From an uncultured Bacteroidales bacterium (GTDB lineage Bacteria > Bacteroidota > Bacteroidia > Bacteroidales > UBA932): 41,719 bases of DNA. Under the pieces are notes generated by a model, which was not told where the DNA came from, ran no database searches, and saw only the letters and a program-made list of their open reading frames with translations. Where the stretch lies: positions 1 to 41,719 of the forward strand of contig CALURT010000022.1 in NCBI GenBank assembly GCA_944323245.1, given 5' to 3'. Made by a program: the position numbers and the translations under genes. How positions within the stretch are numbered: the first letter of the stretch is position 1; every line of letters starts with the position of its first letter. Below are positions 8,907 through 19,400 of the stretch, in pieces.

Positions 8907-9788
8907 CCGGTAGTCGATGTTCCAGTTGGCGGCTTCGCCGGGAAACAGTTTCTTCAGATGAATATAAGGCTCGGGACAGGCTATGCGGTGATTCGCCCAT
9001 ACTTTCATGTATTCCATGGGTCTGTTGCATACGGCTTCCACTGCGGAGCCGTTTTTCGCGTTTGCCAATGTGAAGCCATAGCCGTCCGTATATTTGGATT
9101 TCGGTTGCAGACAGTCCATGGCTACAGTTTCACCGTTTCCCAAATTTCTTGAAAAACGTATCCCGCTTTCAGTCAGCCGGACGCAGTCGTATGGGGTCCT
9201 CCATTTCCCCGCAGGCTTGAACGGAAAATCGATGAGGGTGTCCGGCCCGATGTGTTTCTGTCCCAAAGTCCAGAAATTGTGGTTGTACACCGAAGTCTCG
9301 ATGCTTTCCGGACCGAGGTTGAGCAGCCTGCAGCTTATCGATACCGTCCTCTCTCTGCCGTCTATTGTAATTTCCTTCACATAGTCATAGCCGTACCTGT
9401 CTCCCAACAGGAAATGCCTGAACCGTGCTGAATTTTTGGAGTTTTCGACAGTTCTCGTGCCGTGATCGGCGATTTCATACAGCCGGAACCTGTCGTAATT
9501 TTCGGAGTCGGGTTTTCTGAGCAACCCGACCCCGATTTTCAGAAACGTATCGCCAATACCTGCTTCTTCGAAACCTGTCTGCGCAAATTCATCCACAGGA
9601 CCGCATACGCAGTCATGCCGCAGAGGGTCGTAGTCGTCGAACCATTCTTCAACGTAATTCGCACCGTCTGCCTGTATGCTGTGGAAGATTCCCGACCAGT
9701 CGAAGCGCGTGCCCCGGTAGTACCCCAATTCCCGATCGGGGATGCACAGTTCCATCTGAATTCCGGCGTTTTTCAGTTTCAGAAGCAT
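8898..9788 (-). CDS. Aldose 1-epimerase-like protein
   Basis: 296-aa protein resembling the galactose mutarotase-like beta-sandwich superfamily. Features seen are a conserved-looking YNHNFWTLG segment in the middle and Glu/Asp-rich loops, with no obvious signal peptide. Family members interconvert the alpha and beta anomers of free aldoses, or are structural relatives acting on other sugars. It is the last gene of the seven-gene minus-strand operon, 8 bp after the DUF6259-like gene. Its 3' end overlaps the 3' end of the convergent ROK kinase gene by 9 bp, leaving no room for a terminator between the operons. Confidence 0.68.
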   Translation of the reverse strand: MLLKLKNAGIQMELCIPDRELGYYRGTRFDWSGIFHSIQADGANYVEEWFDDYDPLRHDCVCGPVDEFAQTGFEEAGIGDTFLKIGVGLLRKPDSENYDRFRLYEIADHGTRTVENSKNSARFRHFLLGDRYGYDYVKEITIDGRERTVSISCRLLNLGPESIETSVYNHNFWTLGQKHIGPDTLIDFPFKPAGKWRTPYDCVRLTESGIRFSRNLGNGETVAMDCLQPKSKYTDGYGFTLANAKNGSAVEAVCNRPMEYMKVWANHRIACPEPYIHLKKLFPGEAANWNIDYRLR

Positions 9789-9796
9789 GGTGGGGT

Positions 9797-11899
9797 TTAT
9801 TTGGCTTTACTGTATATCAACACTACTAAATCGTACTGCCCGAGCGTGACGGACTTGCCGTCACCGCTTGTTTCAGGCGCTCCGAGAGCAGCGCATTCGA
9901 CATATTCGTATCCCGGTACGGAAATTTCCGTCGAGAGTCTTTCCTCCGAAGGATTCGTGGCCACTATCGCCATTTCATCTCCGGCAATGAAAGCCCTTGC
10001 CTCGACATCACCGTTCGAGAGGGTGAATCCGAGCACGTCATTGTAGGTGCCGCAGAGCAGCAGACGTGAATAATGGTTCTTGATTTCGTTGGCCCTTGTC
10101 AGATAGGCCTTGTAGACAGGGGTCTTGTCGATGAGGTCGCGGCAGCGGTAGATTTCTATGTCGTTGATGATGCCCTTCATCAGGTACATGTTGACACGCC
10201 TCTGTACATCGCTGTCGTCCCTGAGTTCCCTGTCGGAGAAAATGATTTCAGGGAAGGTGTATCTGAGCAGGTCCTGGAAGCTGTCCGGGCCATAGTTTCC
10301 AGGAAAGCAGTGGATATAGTCGCAGAACTGCGCCGTATAGTCGGTAAGCCATTCCGTCCCGAGTGCAAATTCGGGGTCAATGCCGTTTATGTGGTCCCTT
10401 ATCTGCTTGAGGGCCTGTCCCTTGTCGTAGATTACCCTTATGTTGGGCACAGGATATTCACGGTTGAGGTCCCAGTCTGTCTGCTTGTCTTCGGCGTATC
10501 CCAACTGGTCGTAGAATACGCTGTTGGCTCCGCATCTGTACGCCCTGTCTGCCATTTCTATGAGCATTTCTCTCCAGAGGGAGTCCCTCGTGTCGGAGAT
10601 GTGGAACGTGCGTGCGTCGTATTCCCCGAGCCATGTGCCCATCGACGTGAACTTGTAGTGAGCCGTCAGTTCTGCTCCGGTGTTGTCCCTGTAGCAGTTT
10701 GACTTTCCGCTTTTGTAGAAGCGGCTCTCCCTGTCCACGAGCTTGCCGTTGTAGTACATGAGCAGTTTTCCGCCCTTTTCCTTGTATTTCCTTATGGCTT
10801 CGGCCCAGCCTTCATCCCCACCCTGGGAATCGTCCGGGGAGTAGTCCGGGTTGCCGTGGTCCATTCCTTCTTTCCACCAGCCGAAAGCGAGTACGGCATT
10901 GTTGCCGACTTCATTGCCCACGTCGAAAATCCTGCCGTACAGGTCGTCGTACTTGAAGAAATATTCCCCGTACTGGTGTTTGAAGATAATGCGCTGCCAG
11001 CCTGTCATTTCCCTGACCCACTGCGGGGTGTCCCTGTGGTCCCACCATGTGTCGGCCCATGTCCTGTACAGTTTGGCAGCATTGTGCCAGGTACCGCTGT
11101 AAGGGGCGACGACGTTGGCATCGCAGGTCCATGTCTCGCCGCAGAAGCAGTGCGGGTATTTGTAGAATCCGCATTCCAATTCATTGAAATTTCCCGAGTT
11201 GTCAGGGTAAAGCCGTAGTCCGTGCCATGTGTCCTGGAACAGGGTGTCATGACTTCCGAAATAAAGCCCCTGAGTGTCGCCTGCGAGGACGAAACAGTTC
11301 ATGGACACTCCGGAAGGGTATTTTACGTCCATTTGACGGAAATACTGTGCCGGAGTCATATACGGTTTGGTGTTGCTTTTCGCATATATCGTTCCTATCG
11401 GGTCTGCGTAGCGCATTCCTCCTGTTTCGGCCGTTATAAGGTCATGGTCGGCAGGAAGTGCGATATTGCCTATCAGCGGATACTGGAATTCCCTGACTGC
11501 GACGTGCTCTTCATTGTTGGATATTTCGGATGCGAATCTGATGAGTTTGCCGTCCGGGTATATCCGGAGGGTCAATGCGATGTCGAGTGTGCTGCCGTCC
11601 TCGGAAACGAGTTGCGGATAATAAACCTCGATGGTTCCGTTCCTGAGGCTTGTTTCGGCCTTCTGCCCGGCTCCGCTGATTTCGATTTCCTTGCGTTCCG
11701 GGGAATCGTAATACATTCTCCAGAGATATTCGCCTCCGGCGTAATTCTGTCCTGTGGACAGATTGGTCAGGGAAACGAGCCTGCCGTCATCCGTTACGGA
11801 GACATTTACCAAATCGTTTCCTGTCGTTTTTTCGGCAGGGGCCGCCTCCATGACGGAGCATATTGCAAAAAGCAACAGTATGATACCGTATGATTTCAT
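9797..11899 (-). CDS. DUF6259-like exported glycoside hydrolase
   Basis: 700-aa predicted exported protein with an N-terminal signal peptide (MKSYGIILLLFAICSVMEAA). The N-terminal ~250 residues look like a beta-sandwich. A central barrel-like region follows, with Trp/Tyr-rich motifs such as WADTWWDHRDTPQW and GTWLGEYDARTF, and a possible acidic catalytic strand GANSVFYDQLGY. A small beta domain ends the protein. The layout fits the DUF6259 group of TIM-barrel putative glycosidases; I have no biochemical assignment. It lies between the second EEP lipoprotein gene (25 bp upstream) and the epimerase gene, within the SusC/SusD operon, so it likely helps to degrade the imported glycan in the periplasm. 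Confidence 0.62.
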   Translation of the reverse strand: MKSYGIILLLFAICSVMEAAPAEKTTGNDLVNVSVTDDGRLVSLTNLSTGQNYAGGEYLWRMYYDSPERKEIEISGAGQKAETSLRNGTIEVYYPQLVSEDGSTLDIALTLRIYPDGKLIRFASEISNNEEHVAVREFQYPLIGNIALPADHDLITAETGGMRYADPIGTIYAKSNTKPYMTPAQYFRQMDVKYPSGVSMNCFVLAGDTQGLYFGSHDTLFQDTWHGLRLYPDNSGNFNELECGFYKYPHCFCGETWTCDANVVAPYSGTWHNAAKLYRTWADTWWDHRDTPQWVREMTGWQRIIFKHQYGEYFFKYDDLYGRIFDVGNEVGNNAVLAFGWWKEGMDHGNPDYSPDDSQGGDEGWAEAIRKYKEKGGKLLMYYNGKLVDRESRFYKSGKSNCYRDNTGAELTAHYKFTSMGTWLGEYDARTFHISDTRDSLWREMLIEMADRAYRCGANSVFYDQLGYAEDKQTDWDLNREYPVPNIRVIYDKGQALKQIRDHINGIDPEFALGTEWLTDYTAQFCDYIHCFPGNYGPDSFQDLLRYTFPEIIFSDRELRDDSDVQRRVNMYLMKGIINDIEIYRCRDLIDKTPVYKAYLTRANEIKNHYSRLLLCGTYNDVLGFTLSNGDVEARAFIAGDEMAIVATNPSEERLSTEISVPGYEYVECAALGAPETSGDGKSVTLGQYDLVVLIYSKAK

Positions 11900-11923
11900 T
11901 GTCTATGTCAATTAAATTTAATG

Positions 11924-12901
11924 TCAATACCAGATGGTAGGTTTGTCGATTTCCATGTCTACATAGATAGGGAAGTGGTCCGAAGCGAATCCGCCGTCAT
12001 AGAGGGCATCGTTGCAGACATATTCCAACGGCTCTATGTTTTCTCCCCTGAAATAGATATAGTCGATCCTGCGGGCGGATTCCATGTCCTTGTCCGGGTC
12101 GAAGCCGTTGTACGTGCCGGACGGACCTGTCTTCTTGTCGTCAGGAAGATACATGAAGGAGTCTTCCCAATATTTCCTGAGCTGGAGCGACGTGTAGCTT
12201 TCCGGAGAAGCATTCATGTCGCCGACAAATATTGACGGCAGGCCTTCAGTGTTGAATCTTTCTTCCTGCTCAGCGTATACGTATGCGTAGCGGGAATTTG
12301 TCCCTGAATTGAGATGACCGTGAGAAACCATGAAGAAGAATCTCACATCGTTCCTCCTGTTGTCCTTGATTACGGCACAGCAGCCGCCCCTGCGGAAGTT
12401 CCCGCTTGAACCTGTGTCGTTGACGGTACTTTCGTCAGGAGTGTCGGATACCCAGAAGAAATTCCAGTTCTGCAGCGTGAAGTCGGGGGTCTTGTAGAAA
12501 ATTCCCTGGGCCTTGTCCCCGCTTCCTGCCTGCGTGTACGGGCTGAAAAATCTGTAATTGTAGTTCAGCCCCGCTGCCCGGAGAAGATTCGGCAGGTCGG
12601 ACTGTATGGTGATGTCGGCTTCCTGGACCCCGAACACGTCGAAGTCATTGTCTGCTATCGACTGCACCAACCTGTTCCTGCGTTGCTCCCATGAGTTTGT
12701 TCCGTCGTCGGTGGTGACCCTTAGATTGTATGAACCTATCCTTATGGTGTCGGGAAGATCGGCGAGTTCTTCTGGGACTTCTATCGTAGTGCCGCCTCCT
12801 GTCCCGGGAGTCGTGCCGTCGTCTTCCTGTTCCGGCTTTGTACAGGAAAAGGCCGTCATCAGCGACATGGCGAAAAATGTTATTATGAGTCCGTGTTTCA
12901 T
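11924..12901 (-). CDS. Endonuclease/exonuclease/phosphatase (EEP)-family lipoprotein
   Basis: 325-aa predicted lipoprotein with SPII signal and lipobox Cys20 (TAFSC), followed by an acidic/Gly-Thr linker. The body has the metal-dependent EEP motifs in order: IRIGSYNLR, FGVQEAD (metal Glu), VGDMNASPE (Asp-x-Asn), RRIDYIYFRG and SDHFPIY (Asp-His). All catalytic residues appear intact. Family members cleave phosphodiesters or phosphomonoesters in DNA, lipids or inositol phosphates. It is a paralogue of the lipoprotein at 19,853-20,728 in the same operon. Surface or periplasmic location and a glycan-linked setting suggest a phosphoester in the target polysaccharide rather than DNA; this is inference. 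Confidence 0.85.
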   Translation of the reverse strand: MKHGLIITFFAMSLMTAFSCTKPEQEDDGTTPGTGGGTTIEVPEELADLPDTIRIGSYNLRVTTDDGTNSWEQRRNRLVQSIADNDFDVFGVQEADITIQSDLPNLLRAAGLNYNYRFFSPYTQAGSGDKAQGIFYKTPDFTLQNWNFFWVSDTPDESTVNDTGSSGNFRRGGCCAVIKDNRRNDVRFFFMVSHGHLNSGTNSRYAYVYAEQEERFNTEGLPSIFVGDMNASPESYTSLQLRKYWEDSFMYLPDDKKTGPSGTYNGFDPDKDMESARRIDYIYFRGENIEPLEYVCNDALYDGGFASDHFPIYVDMEIDKPTIWY

Positions 12902-12963
12902 TTTATTGAGAAAACCGGAGCGGGACAGTCATCCCGTCCCGCATCCGATAATGAAGTACAAAA

Positions 12964-14556
12964 TTATTCTGCAATGGTTATGAGAATGTCATCTACATAG
13001 AAACGGTAGTCCGGACTGTTGTCTTCGTTGCTGCTGAATGTCTCGGCATCTGCGCTCGTAAGAGTCAGTACGGTGCTCTGGTCGGCGCCCTTTACAGTCA
13101 TCGTGTATTCCTTGAATGCGTCGAGACTCAGGTCTGCGTTAGCTATCGTACCGTTTTCAACTGTACCGTTGCTCGACTGGAGGGTGACGATTGTGTTGAC
13201 AGCCTCGTTGAATGCCGTTGTGATACCTGCGCATTTGAATTTGACGGTAAGGTCGGCAGTAGTCTTGCCCATTTCCTTGAGCCTCTCACCTACCTTTATC
13301 ATAAGTTTGCCGCGTCCGTAATTGTTGGACTCGAGGTAACGTGCCTTCAATGCTTCGTCTGCATAGCTTATCTGGAGGAATCCCGGCTTGTCATAGCATC
13401 TTTCGACTTCGAGAATCGGGTTTACAGGTACGTAGAAGTTCCCGCTTGCAGGATTACGGCCCACCCAGCTCTTCATGAATCCGACAGGAATGTCGATATA
13501 CATGGCGTTGGCTGCCACGAGGTCATCGAAACCTTCGGAAACCACAACGGTGTTGTTGTCCTGTGCAGGAAGCTCTGACTTCTCGGCTTCTGCAGGGAGG
13601 ATGGCTATACCGTTGGAAAGCATGTTGTAGTCTTCATTGGCTGCAAGGGCCACCATCTTGATCCAGAGGTATTCTCCGGCAGCGACCTTCTGTGCCTCAG
13701 GAATGCTGAAAGCTACGGATTTCCACATGGCCTCTGAAGGGGAAGCCGTGATTTCTCCGGTGAAATTGTTCCATGTCACGCCTTCGTCGGAACTCCATGT
13801 GATCGTGAATCCCTTGTCTTTCCTCGAACCGTAGCAGAAACGCAAATCTCCGTAGAGGTCCTCCTTTACAGGAATTTTGAGAAGCCAGTAATCTTCGGTG
13901 GTCCAATTGTAAGCAAGGATAGCCGTCTGGAAACCTGCGTTGACCTTAGGATTGGTATGCGCAGGACAGGCGATGGCGAAGTCAGTTTCCACGGATTTTT
14001 CCACGACAAGACCTTTGTTGAAAGTGATGGTGTTGCCGGAAATATCGGCATTGGCCAGTCCGTCCACCAGAGTTATGGAGCCTGAGGGAACATCAACTCC
14101 AAGGCCGGTATCCCACATTTCGGTGATAGGGAACGAGTACCCCTCTACTGTAGGAGGAACTACTTCGGAATTAGGATTTCCCGGCTGTGTCACAGGGATT
14201 TCCACCGTAACGGCACCGTTTTCCGAAGTCACTACGAGGTCGGCAGTCCTCGAGTCTGCGGTCTCGTTTTCAAGCAGTCTTACATTGAACGAGCCGTTGC
14301 CGTCTCCGGACTGGGTATCTGTCTGAATCCACTCGGCCTTGCTGCCGTTTGCGGTAGCGGAAGTCACGTTCCATTTGCAGTCGGCTGTCACTTCCACCAC
14401 GAAAGTCTGCTGCGTGTAGTCTTCCGCAGTGTAGGAAGTAGGATTCACGGTGATGGAGGCGTTTCCCCCTCCGGTCACTTCTTCTTCAGGCTCCTGGCAT
14501 GAGAAAGGAACCATGCACAGTGCAAGAGCCATTAATTTCAGATAATTTGATTTCAT
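12964..14556 (-). CDS. BACON-domain lipoprotein, SusE/F-position glycan-binding candidate
   Basis: 530-aa lipoprotein with lipobox Cys20 (VPFSC). Residues about 36-130 form a BACON domain (ITVNPTSYTAEDYTQQTF, then VEVTADCKWNV and VVTSENGAVTVEIPV). The rest is beta-rich and likely contains two carbohydrate-binding-like modules, ending in RFYVDDILITIAE, a pattern common to jelly-roll modules in surface proteins. It lies directly downstream of susD, where SusE/SusF-type surface glycan-binding proteins sit, so a binding role on the outer surface is likely. No catalytic motif was seen. Confidence 0.75.
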   Translation of the reverse strand: MKSNYLKLMALALCMVPFSCQEPEEEVTGGGNASITVNPTSYTAEDYTQQTFVVEVTADCKWNVTSATANGSKAEWIQTDTQSGDGNGSFNVRLLENETADSRTADLVVTSENGAVTVEIPVTQPGNPNSEVVPPTVEGYSFPITEMWDTGLGVDVPSGSITLVDGLANADISGNTITFNKGLVVEKSVETDFAIACPAHTNPKVNAGFQTAILAYNWTTEDYWLLKIPVKEDLYGDLRFCYGSRKDKGFTITWSSDEGVTWNNFTGEITASPSEAMWKSVAFSIPEAQKVAAGEYLWIKMVALAANEDYNMLSNGIAILPAEAEKSELPAQDNNTVVVSEGFDDLVAANAMYIDIPVGFMKSWVGRNPASGNFYVPVNPILEVERCYDKPGFLQISYADEALKARYLESNNYGRGKLMIKVGERLKEMGKTTADLTVKFKCAGITTAFNEAVNTIVTLQSSNGTVENGTIANADLSLDAFKEYTMTVKGADQSTVLTLTSADAETFSSNEDNSPDYRFYVDDILITIAE

Positions 14557-14600
14557 ATAACTTGATTTAGTTAATGTTGTTTGTCAATTGTCATGTCACA

Positions 14601-16442
14601 TCAGTTCCACTGCCAGCCGTCGTTCTGGAGTATGTCAGGGTTGACGTTGAGAGCGGTGACAGGTATAGGTTTGGTGTACATCTTGTCTTCCCAGTTCATC
14701 TGATAATTGTAGATGACATAGCCGTGGTCGCCTTCGGAGAACGAGAAGTTCCTGTCGGAAGTGCTGGAAACTATCTTGTAGCCGGTATCGTTCGAACTTC
14801 CGTTCGTGCCCACAAGGTAATGTTTGCCGTTGAACGTGAATCCCTGTTCGGCCTCTTCTTCGGTAACCCAGATTCCGGCCCATCCCTGATGGTTGTACCT
14901 TCTTTCGATAAGGTCTCCCATGCACCATCTCATGAGATCGTTGTATCTCGTGTCGTTTTCCATGAAGAGCTCTGTGGCCCTTTCACGTCTGATTTCGAGG
15001 ATGATGTCGGATAAGGCGGCAGGATGCTCCACATCCTGGGTATAGTAGTCTCTGAGCCATTGGTCAGGCACGTATGCCCCGTCTTCCGGATAGATGCTCG
15101 TCACTCCGGCCCTTCTGCGGAGCTTCCCGATGGTATCGTCCCAAATGGCTGATGTCATCTGTCCGAGTTCAGCCACCGCTTCAGCATAGTTGAGCAGTAC
15201 TTCTGCATATCTGAAGATAGGAATTGCGTTGTCGGACATGTCGTTGCTGACGCTCCATGCGATTTCGTCGGTGAGGCTCCATTTTATCCACTGGTATCCG
15301 GTCCTTGTCCATGTGAAGTTCGGTGCAAAATCGGCCGTGGCACCGGTGGTCGTGGTATAGGTCTGGCCCGGGGCAAGCACGCAGGCGGCGAGCCTTGCAT
15401 CCCTGTTGTTGAACTCTTCTGTCACGGACACTTCCGCTGAAGCCACAGGTGTGCCGTCGGTTTCCAGGAACATGTGTACGAAGTCCTTGGTAGGGGAGTA
15501 CTGCTGTCCTGCCGTAGCGGAGTAGAACGTGTAGGTGAGGTTGTGCCTGTATTCTTCGTTGAATGAACGTCCCCAGATGACCTCGTCCGTCGGCAGGGCG
15601 GTGCTGACGAAGAGTTCCCTGTAGTTGTTGTGCAACGAGAACACGTCCGTGACAATCAGCTGTTTCGCATAGTCTCTTGCCAATTCGAGGAAGTCCTCGG
15701 ATGTCTCATATTCGTTCGTCCATGGTTTGCCGGTCGAAGGATTGGTGGAATGGTATTTCCTGTAAGTGCCTTCATAGAGACAGAGCCGGGATGCGAATGC
15801 GAGGACTACGTATTTGTTTATGTATATCCTCCCGTTCGAATTGATGCCTGCACCGTCGGTGAGGCAGTTGTCCACTGCGAATTTGAGGTCCTCGGCCACC
15901 ATGTGCATAACATATTCCCTGTCGTCACGCGGTCCGTAGAGCTTGAGCGAGTCTTCCGGCTGGATGGTGGTCTCTATCCAGTAGGTGTTGCCGAAATCCT
16001 TTACCTTGTTGAAGGTGGCGTAGGCCCTCCAGTAGCGGGCAACGCCTTCGTAGTGGTTGTAGATTTCATCGGAAACCTTTCCCTTGGCGTTGTGCATGTT
16101 GTCGAGCATGTAGACGCATCTTCTGAGGAAGCTCCAGTTGCTGTATGCCCAGCCTGTGGCCGTGCTTGCAGTGTAGACCGTGGTGTATATCGCCTTCGAC
16201 TGCTTCGTTCCGCAGAAGTCGGTGTAGGCGTCTTCACCCAAGGTGAGGTTGCTCACGCTCGGCATGGCCGCTTCAATGAGTCCGTTGGCATAAAGCTGCA
16301 GGTCCGTTTCGGAAGCGAAGAACGTCGTCGTGGCGAATTCGTCTTTCGGTGCCCTGTCGAAGAAGTCTTCGCAGGATGTTGCGGCGAAAACAAGGGCGAG
16401 TCCGACCGAAATTGTCTTTATTGTATTCATAATGTGTTTCAT
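14601..16442 (-). CDS. susD: SusD/RagB-family nutrient-binding outer membrane lipoprotein
   Basis: 613-aa lipoprotein with lipobox Cys24 (ATSC), then EDFFDRAPKDEF, the typical SusD N-terminus. The TPR-rich helical body shows family landmarks: SRLCLYEGTYRKYH in the middle, RYAEVLLNYAEAV and the C-terminal EIRRERATELFMENDTRYNDL. It caps the SusC barrel and binds the glycan at the cell surface. A second in-frame ATG at codon 5 (16,430) could be the true start, as it sits closer to the usual signal-peptide length. It follows susC by 36 bp in the minus-strand operon. Confidence 0.95.
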   Translation of the reverse strand: MKHIMNTIKTISVGLALVFAATSCEDFFDRAPKDEFATTTFFASETDLQLYANGLIEAAMPSVSNLTLGEDAYTDFCGTKQSKAIYTTVYTASTATGWAYSNWSFLRRCVYMLDNMHNAKGKVSDEIYNHYEGVARYWRAYATFNKVKDFGNTYWIETTIQPEDSLKLYGPRDDREYVMHMVAEDLKFAVDNCLTDGAGINSNGRIYINKYVVLAFASRLCLYEGTYRKYHSTNPSTGKPWTNEYETSEDFLELARDYAKQLIVTDVFSLHNNYRELFVSTALPTDEVIWGRSFNEEYRHNLTYTFYSATAGQQYSPTKDFVHMFLETDGTPVASAEVSVTEEFNNRDARLAACVLAPGQTYTTTTGATADFAPNFTWTRTGYQWIKWSLTDEIAWSVSNDMSDNAIPIFRYAEVLLNYAEAVAELGQMTSAIWDDTIGKLRRRAGVTSIYPEDGAYVPDQWLRDYYTQDVEHPAALSDIILEIRRERATELFMENDTRYNDLMRWCMGDLIERRYNHQGWAGIWVTEEEAEQGFTFNGKHYLVGTNGSSNDTGYKIVSSTSDRNFSFSEGDHGYVIYNYQMNWEDKMYTKPIPVTALNVNPDILQNDGWQWN

Positions 16443-16478
16443 AACGTATGATTCTTCATTAATGTCTTTAGGCTCCCG

Positions 16479-19400
16479 TTAGAATGAAATGGATACACCG
16501 AGAGTGAATGTCTTGAGCATCGGGTAGCTGTATCCCTGTCCCTGAGTGGAAGTTGCACCGTGGAAATCGCTGTCTCCCGTTCCGATTACCTCCGGGTCGA
16601 ACATCTTGGTGTACTTGAACATAGGAGACCATGTGAAAAGGTTTTCTCCCGAGAGGTATATCCTGAGCTGCTGGATCTTGGCCTTTTCGAGCAGATGCTG
16701 AGGTATCGTATAGTCGATGGTCAGGTTCTTGAGTCTGACGTATGCGGCATTCAGCAGATAGTGCGTGTTAGGGAAGGAGAGCGCTCCGCGCTGGCTGTTG
16801 GCGACACTGTATGTACGACGGGTCCAGTAAGGATTGTCGTCGGCATTGGTCACTACCCAGTTCTCGGTAGATGTGTCGATGTGTACGTAGTTGTCGCCTC
16901 CCTGGGTCTTGAGTGCGTGCGAGTATGCACGTCCGTAGCCTCCCCAGAAGAATCCGGTGTTGATGGCAGGATACCAGTCTCTCTGTCCGACACCCTGGAA
17001 GAACATGCTGAGTCCGATGTTGTTCCATCTGAAGTCGAGATTCAGTCCGAACTGATAGCGAGGGGCTTCGTTTCCTATTCTTTCGAGGTCTCCGTGGTCG
17101 TCAAGAGTGTAGGAGCCGATACCTATCTCGCCGTCTTCGTTGCTGTCAAGGAATTTAAGGTCACCTGCATAAGGGGTGCTGCTCTGTCCTGCATACCAGT
17201 GATAGGTGTCAGGATACCAGGCTGCGGCTTCTTCGTTCGAAAGGAAGTATCCGTCGGTCTCGAATCCCCAGATTTCCCCGAGTTCCTTGCCGTCGTAGTA
17301 TGTGAAGATGTTGCCGGACTCGTTGTAGTAGGAAGTCACCCATGTACGGGAATCCCACAGGCTGCCCTTGATGGAGTAGTTGAAGTCCTTTCCTGCAAGT
17401 TTGAAGGAGTCTTTCCATGCGATGGTGAGTTCCCATCCTTTGGTCTGCAATGCGCCGTAGTTTCCTTTCGGAGGAGTGGCACCGTAGATTGCAGGAAGTT
17501 CAGGTCCTGTGATGAACAGGTTGGTGGTGTTTCTGACATAGTAGTCTGCGGAAAGCGAAAGCCTGTTCCTGAGGACGTCCATGTCGAGACCTACGTCGTA
17601 GGTGGTAACCCTTTCCCATGTGAGGTTGTCAGGCACCGGAGCCGGATTCCCGACATAGTATGCCGTGTTGCCGTCGAATATGACATCGGTCTTGGCTATG
17701 GCCATTGTCTCGAGGAACGAGTAAGGTGCGATGGTACCGTTGCCGAGCGAACCTGCGTTTGCCCTGAGCTTGAGGTTGTTGAGCCAGTGTTTTGCAGACT
17801 TCATCCAAGGTTCTTCGGAAATTCTCCATCCGATAGAGCCTGAAGGGAAGAAGCCCCACTGCTGGTTTACAGGGAATTTCGAGCTGCCGTCATACCTTGC
17901 GGATACTTCGAAGATGTACCTGTTGAGCAGTGTGTAGTTGGCTCTTGCGAAGAATCCGACGAGTCCGTATGAATTACCGTCTTCCATCAGGGTGATGTCG
18001 GTGCCGTCGAAGAGTTCCAATGACGTGTATCCCGGATACATGAGGCCTGTCCTGTGGATACCGAGTCTTCCGTAGTCGTAGTTTTCAAGGTTCCAGCCGG
18101 CTACCACGTTGAGATTGTGGTTGGCGTTGATTTTCGGAGTCCATGTGAGGACTGCGTTGGCCGACATGTAGTTGGTGGTATAGTCGTAGCGCCTCTTGTA
18201 TGTGTCGACCTGGCCGATGTATGTCGTGGCGTCAGCTCCCGGAGCGGTATAGTATTCTACCGGTGCCGTGTATCTTTCAAGTGTCCTTCTGATGGTCTTG
18301 TATGTGAAGTCCCCTCTGAATTTCAGGACATCCTTTATCGGCTCGATGTTGAGTCCGAGGGTAGTGACGACGGTAAGGTTCTTTTCTTCCTGATTGGAGT
18401 TGCCGTCATTGAACGAGGCATAACCGCTCATCGCAGCTCCAGCAGTGTATTTCCCGTCCTCAGTGTAGACCGGAATGATAGGGGTTCCCTGCATTTCTAT
18501 CTGCCACAGCTGGCTGCCGACGCTGTCCTGACCTTTACTGAAGATAGGCTGGATGTAATCCATGCTGTAGATGGACGTATTGTTGTCGAAAGAGAGCCAG
18601 TTGTTTGCCTTGACGGAGATTTTCGACCTCAGGTTGTAGGAATTGAAACCTTCCTTTCCGATTTTGTAGATTCCGTCCTGGTTGTAGTACCTTCCCGTGA
18701 TTGAGTAGGAAACCCTGTCGGAGGAGCCGCTGACGCTGAGGTTGTGGGTCTGCGTCATGTTGACTCTCTTGTAGAACATTTCAAGGTAATTCTCGCTTCC
18801 GAAATACAGGTAGCTGTTGCCGTTCATGTCATATTTGCTGTTGTTCCCGGCAGCACGTCTTTCCCTGAACATTTCAAGATAGTTCGACGGAATATTGTAG
18901 GTGTTGATTTTCGTAGGGAGGTCTCCTGCATAGGTAGGAGTCTTGGAGTATCCCTGGAAGAATTCGTAGAACGTCTCGGTATAGGCGAGACCGTCGGAGA
19001 TGATACCGTCTTCCCAAAGGACCGTCCTCTGGTTGAGTGAAACGGAACCGTTGTATGTCACCGAAATCCTGTCTTTGGAGGCGTCTTTCGTGGTGACGAG
19101 GATTACGCCGTATGCGGCCCTTGCTCCGTAGATGGCGGCTGAAGATGCATCCTTGAGGACGGATACGCTTTCGACGTCATCCGGGTTGATGGTGCTGAGG
19201 TCACCCTCGACTCCGTCTATGAGCACAAGTGCTGCCCCTCCCTGTCCGATGGTCTGTTCAGATTTGGTGGTGGAGGTAGGGTTGGTCCTTGCCGTGTAGG
19301 AGGTGTTTCCGCCACGGATGTAGATGGCTCCGCCGTGGGTCGGCTTACCGTCGGCCTGTATGATGTTCAGACCAGGTATCTGTCCCTGCAGCGATCTCGT

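Noticed and set aside
8880..8920. Bidirectional terminator between the convergent sugar operons
   Set aside because: The genes overlap by 9 bp and no hairpin with a T-tract is present there.
16560..17843. 427-codon plus-strand frame opposite susC
   Set aside because: Shadow of the SusC gene: it is Val/Cys/Gly/Arg-rich without domain features.
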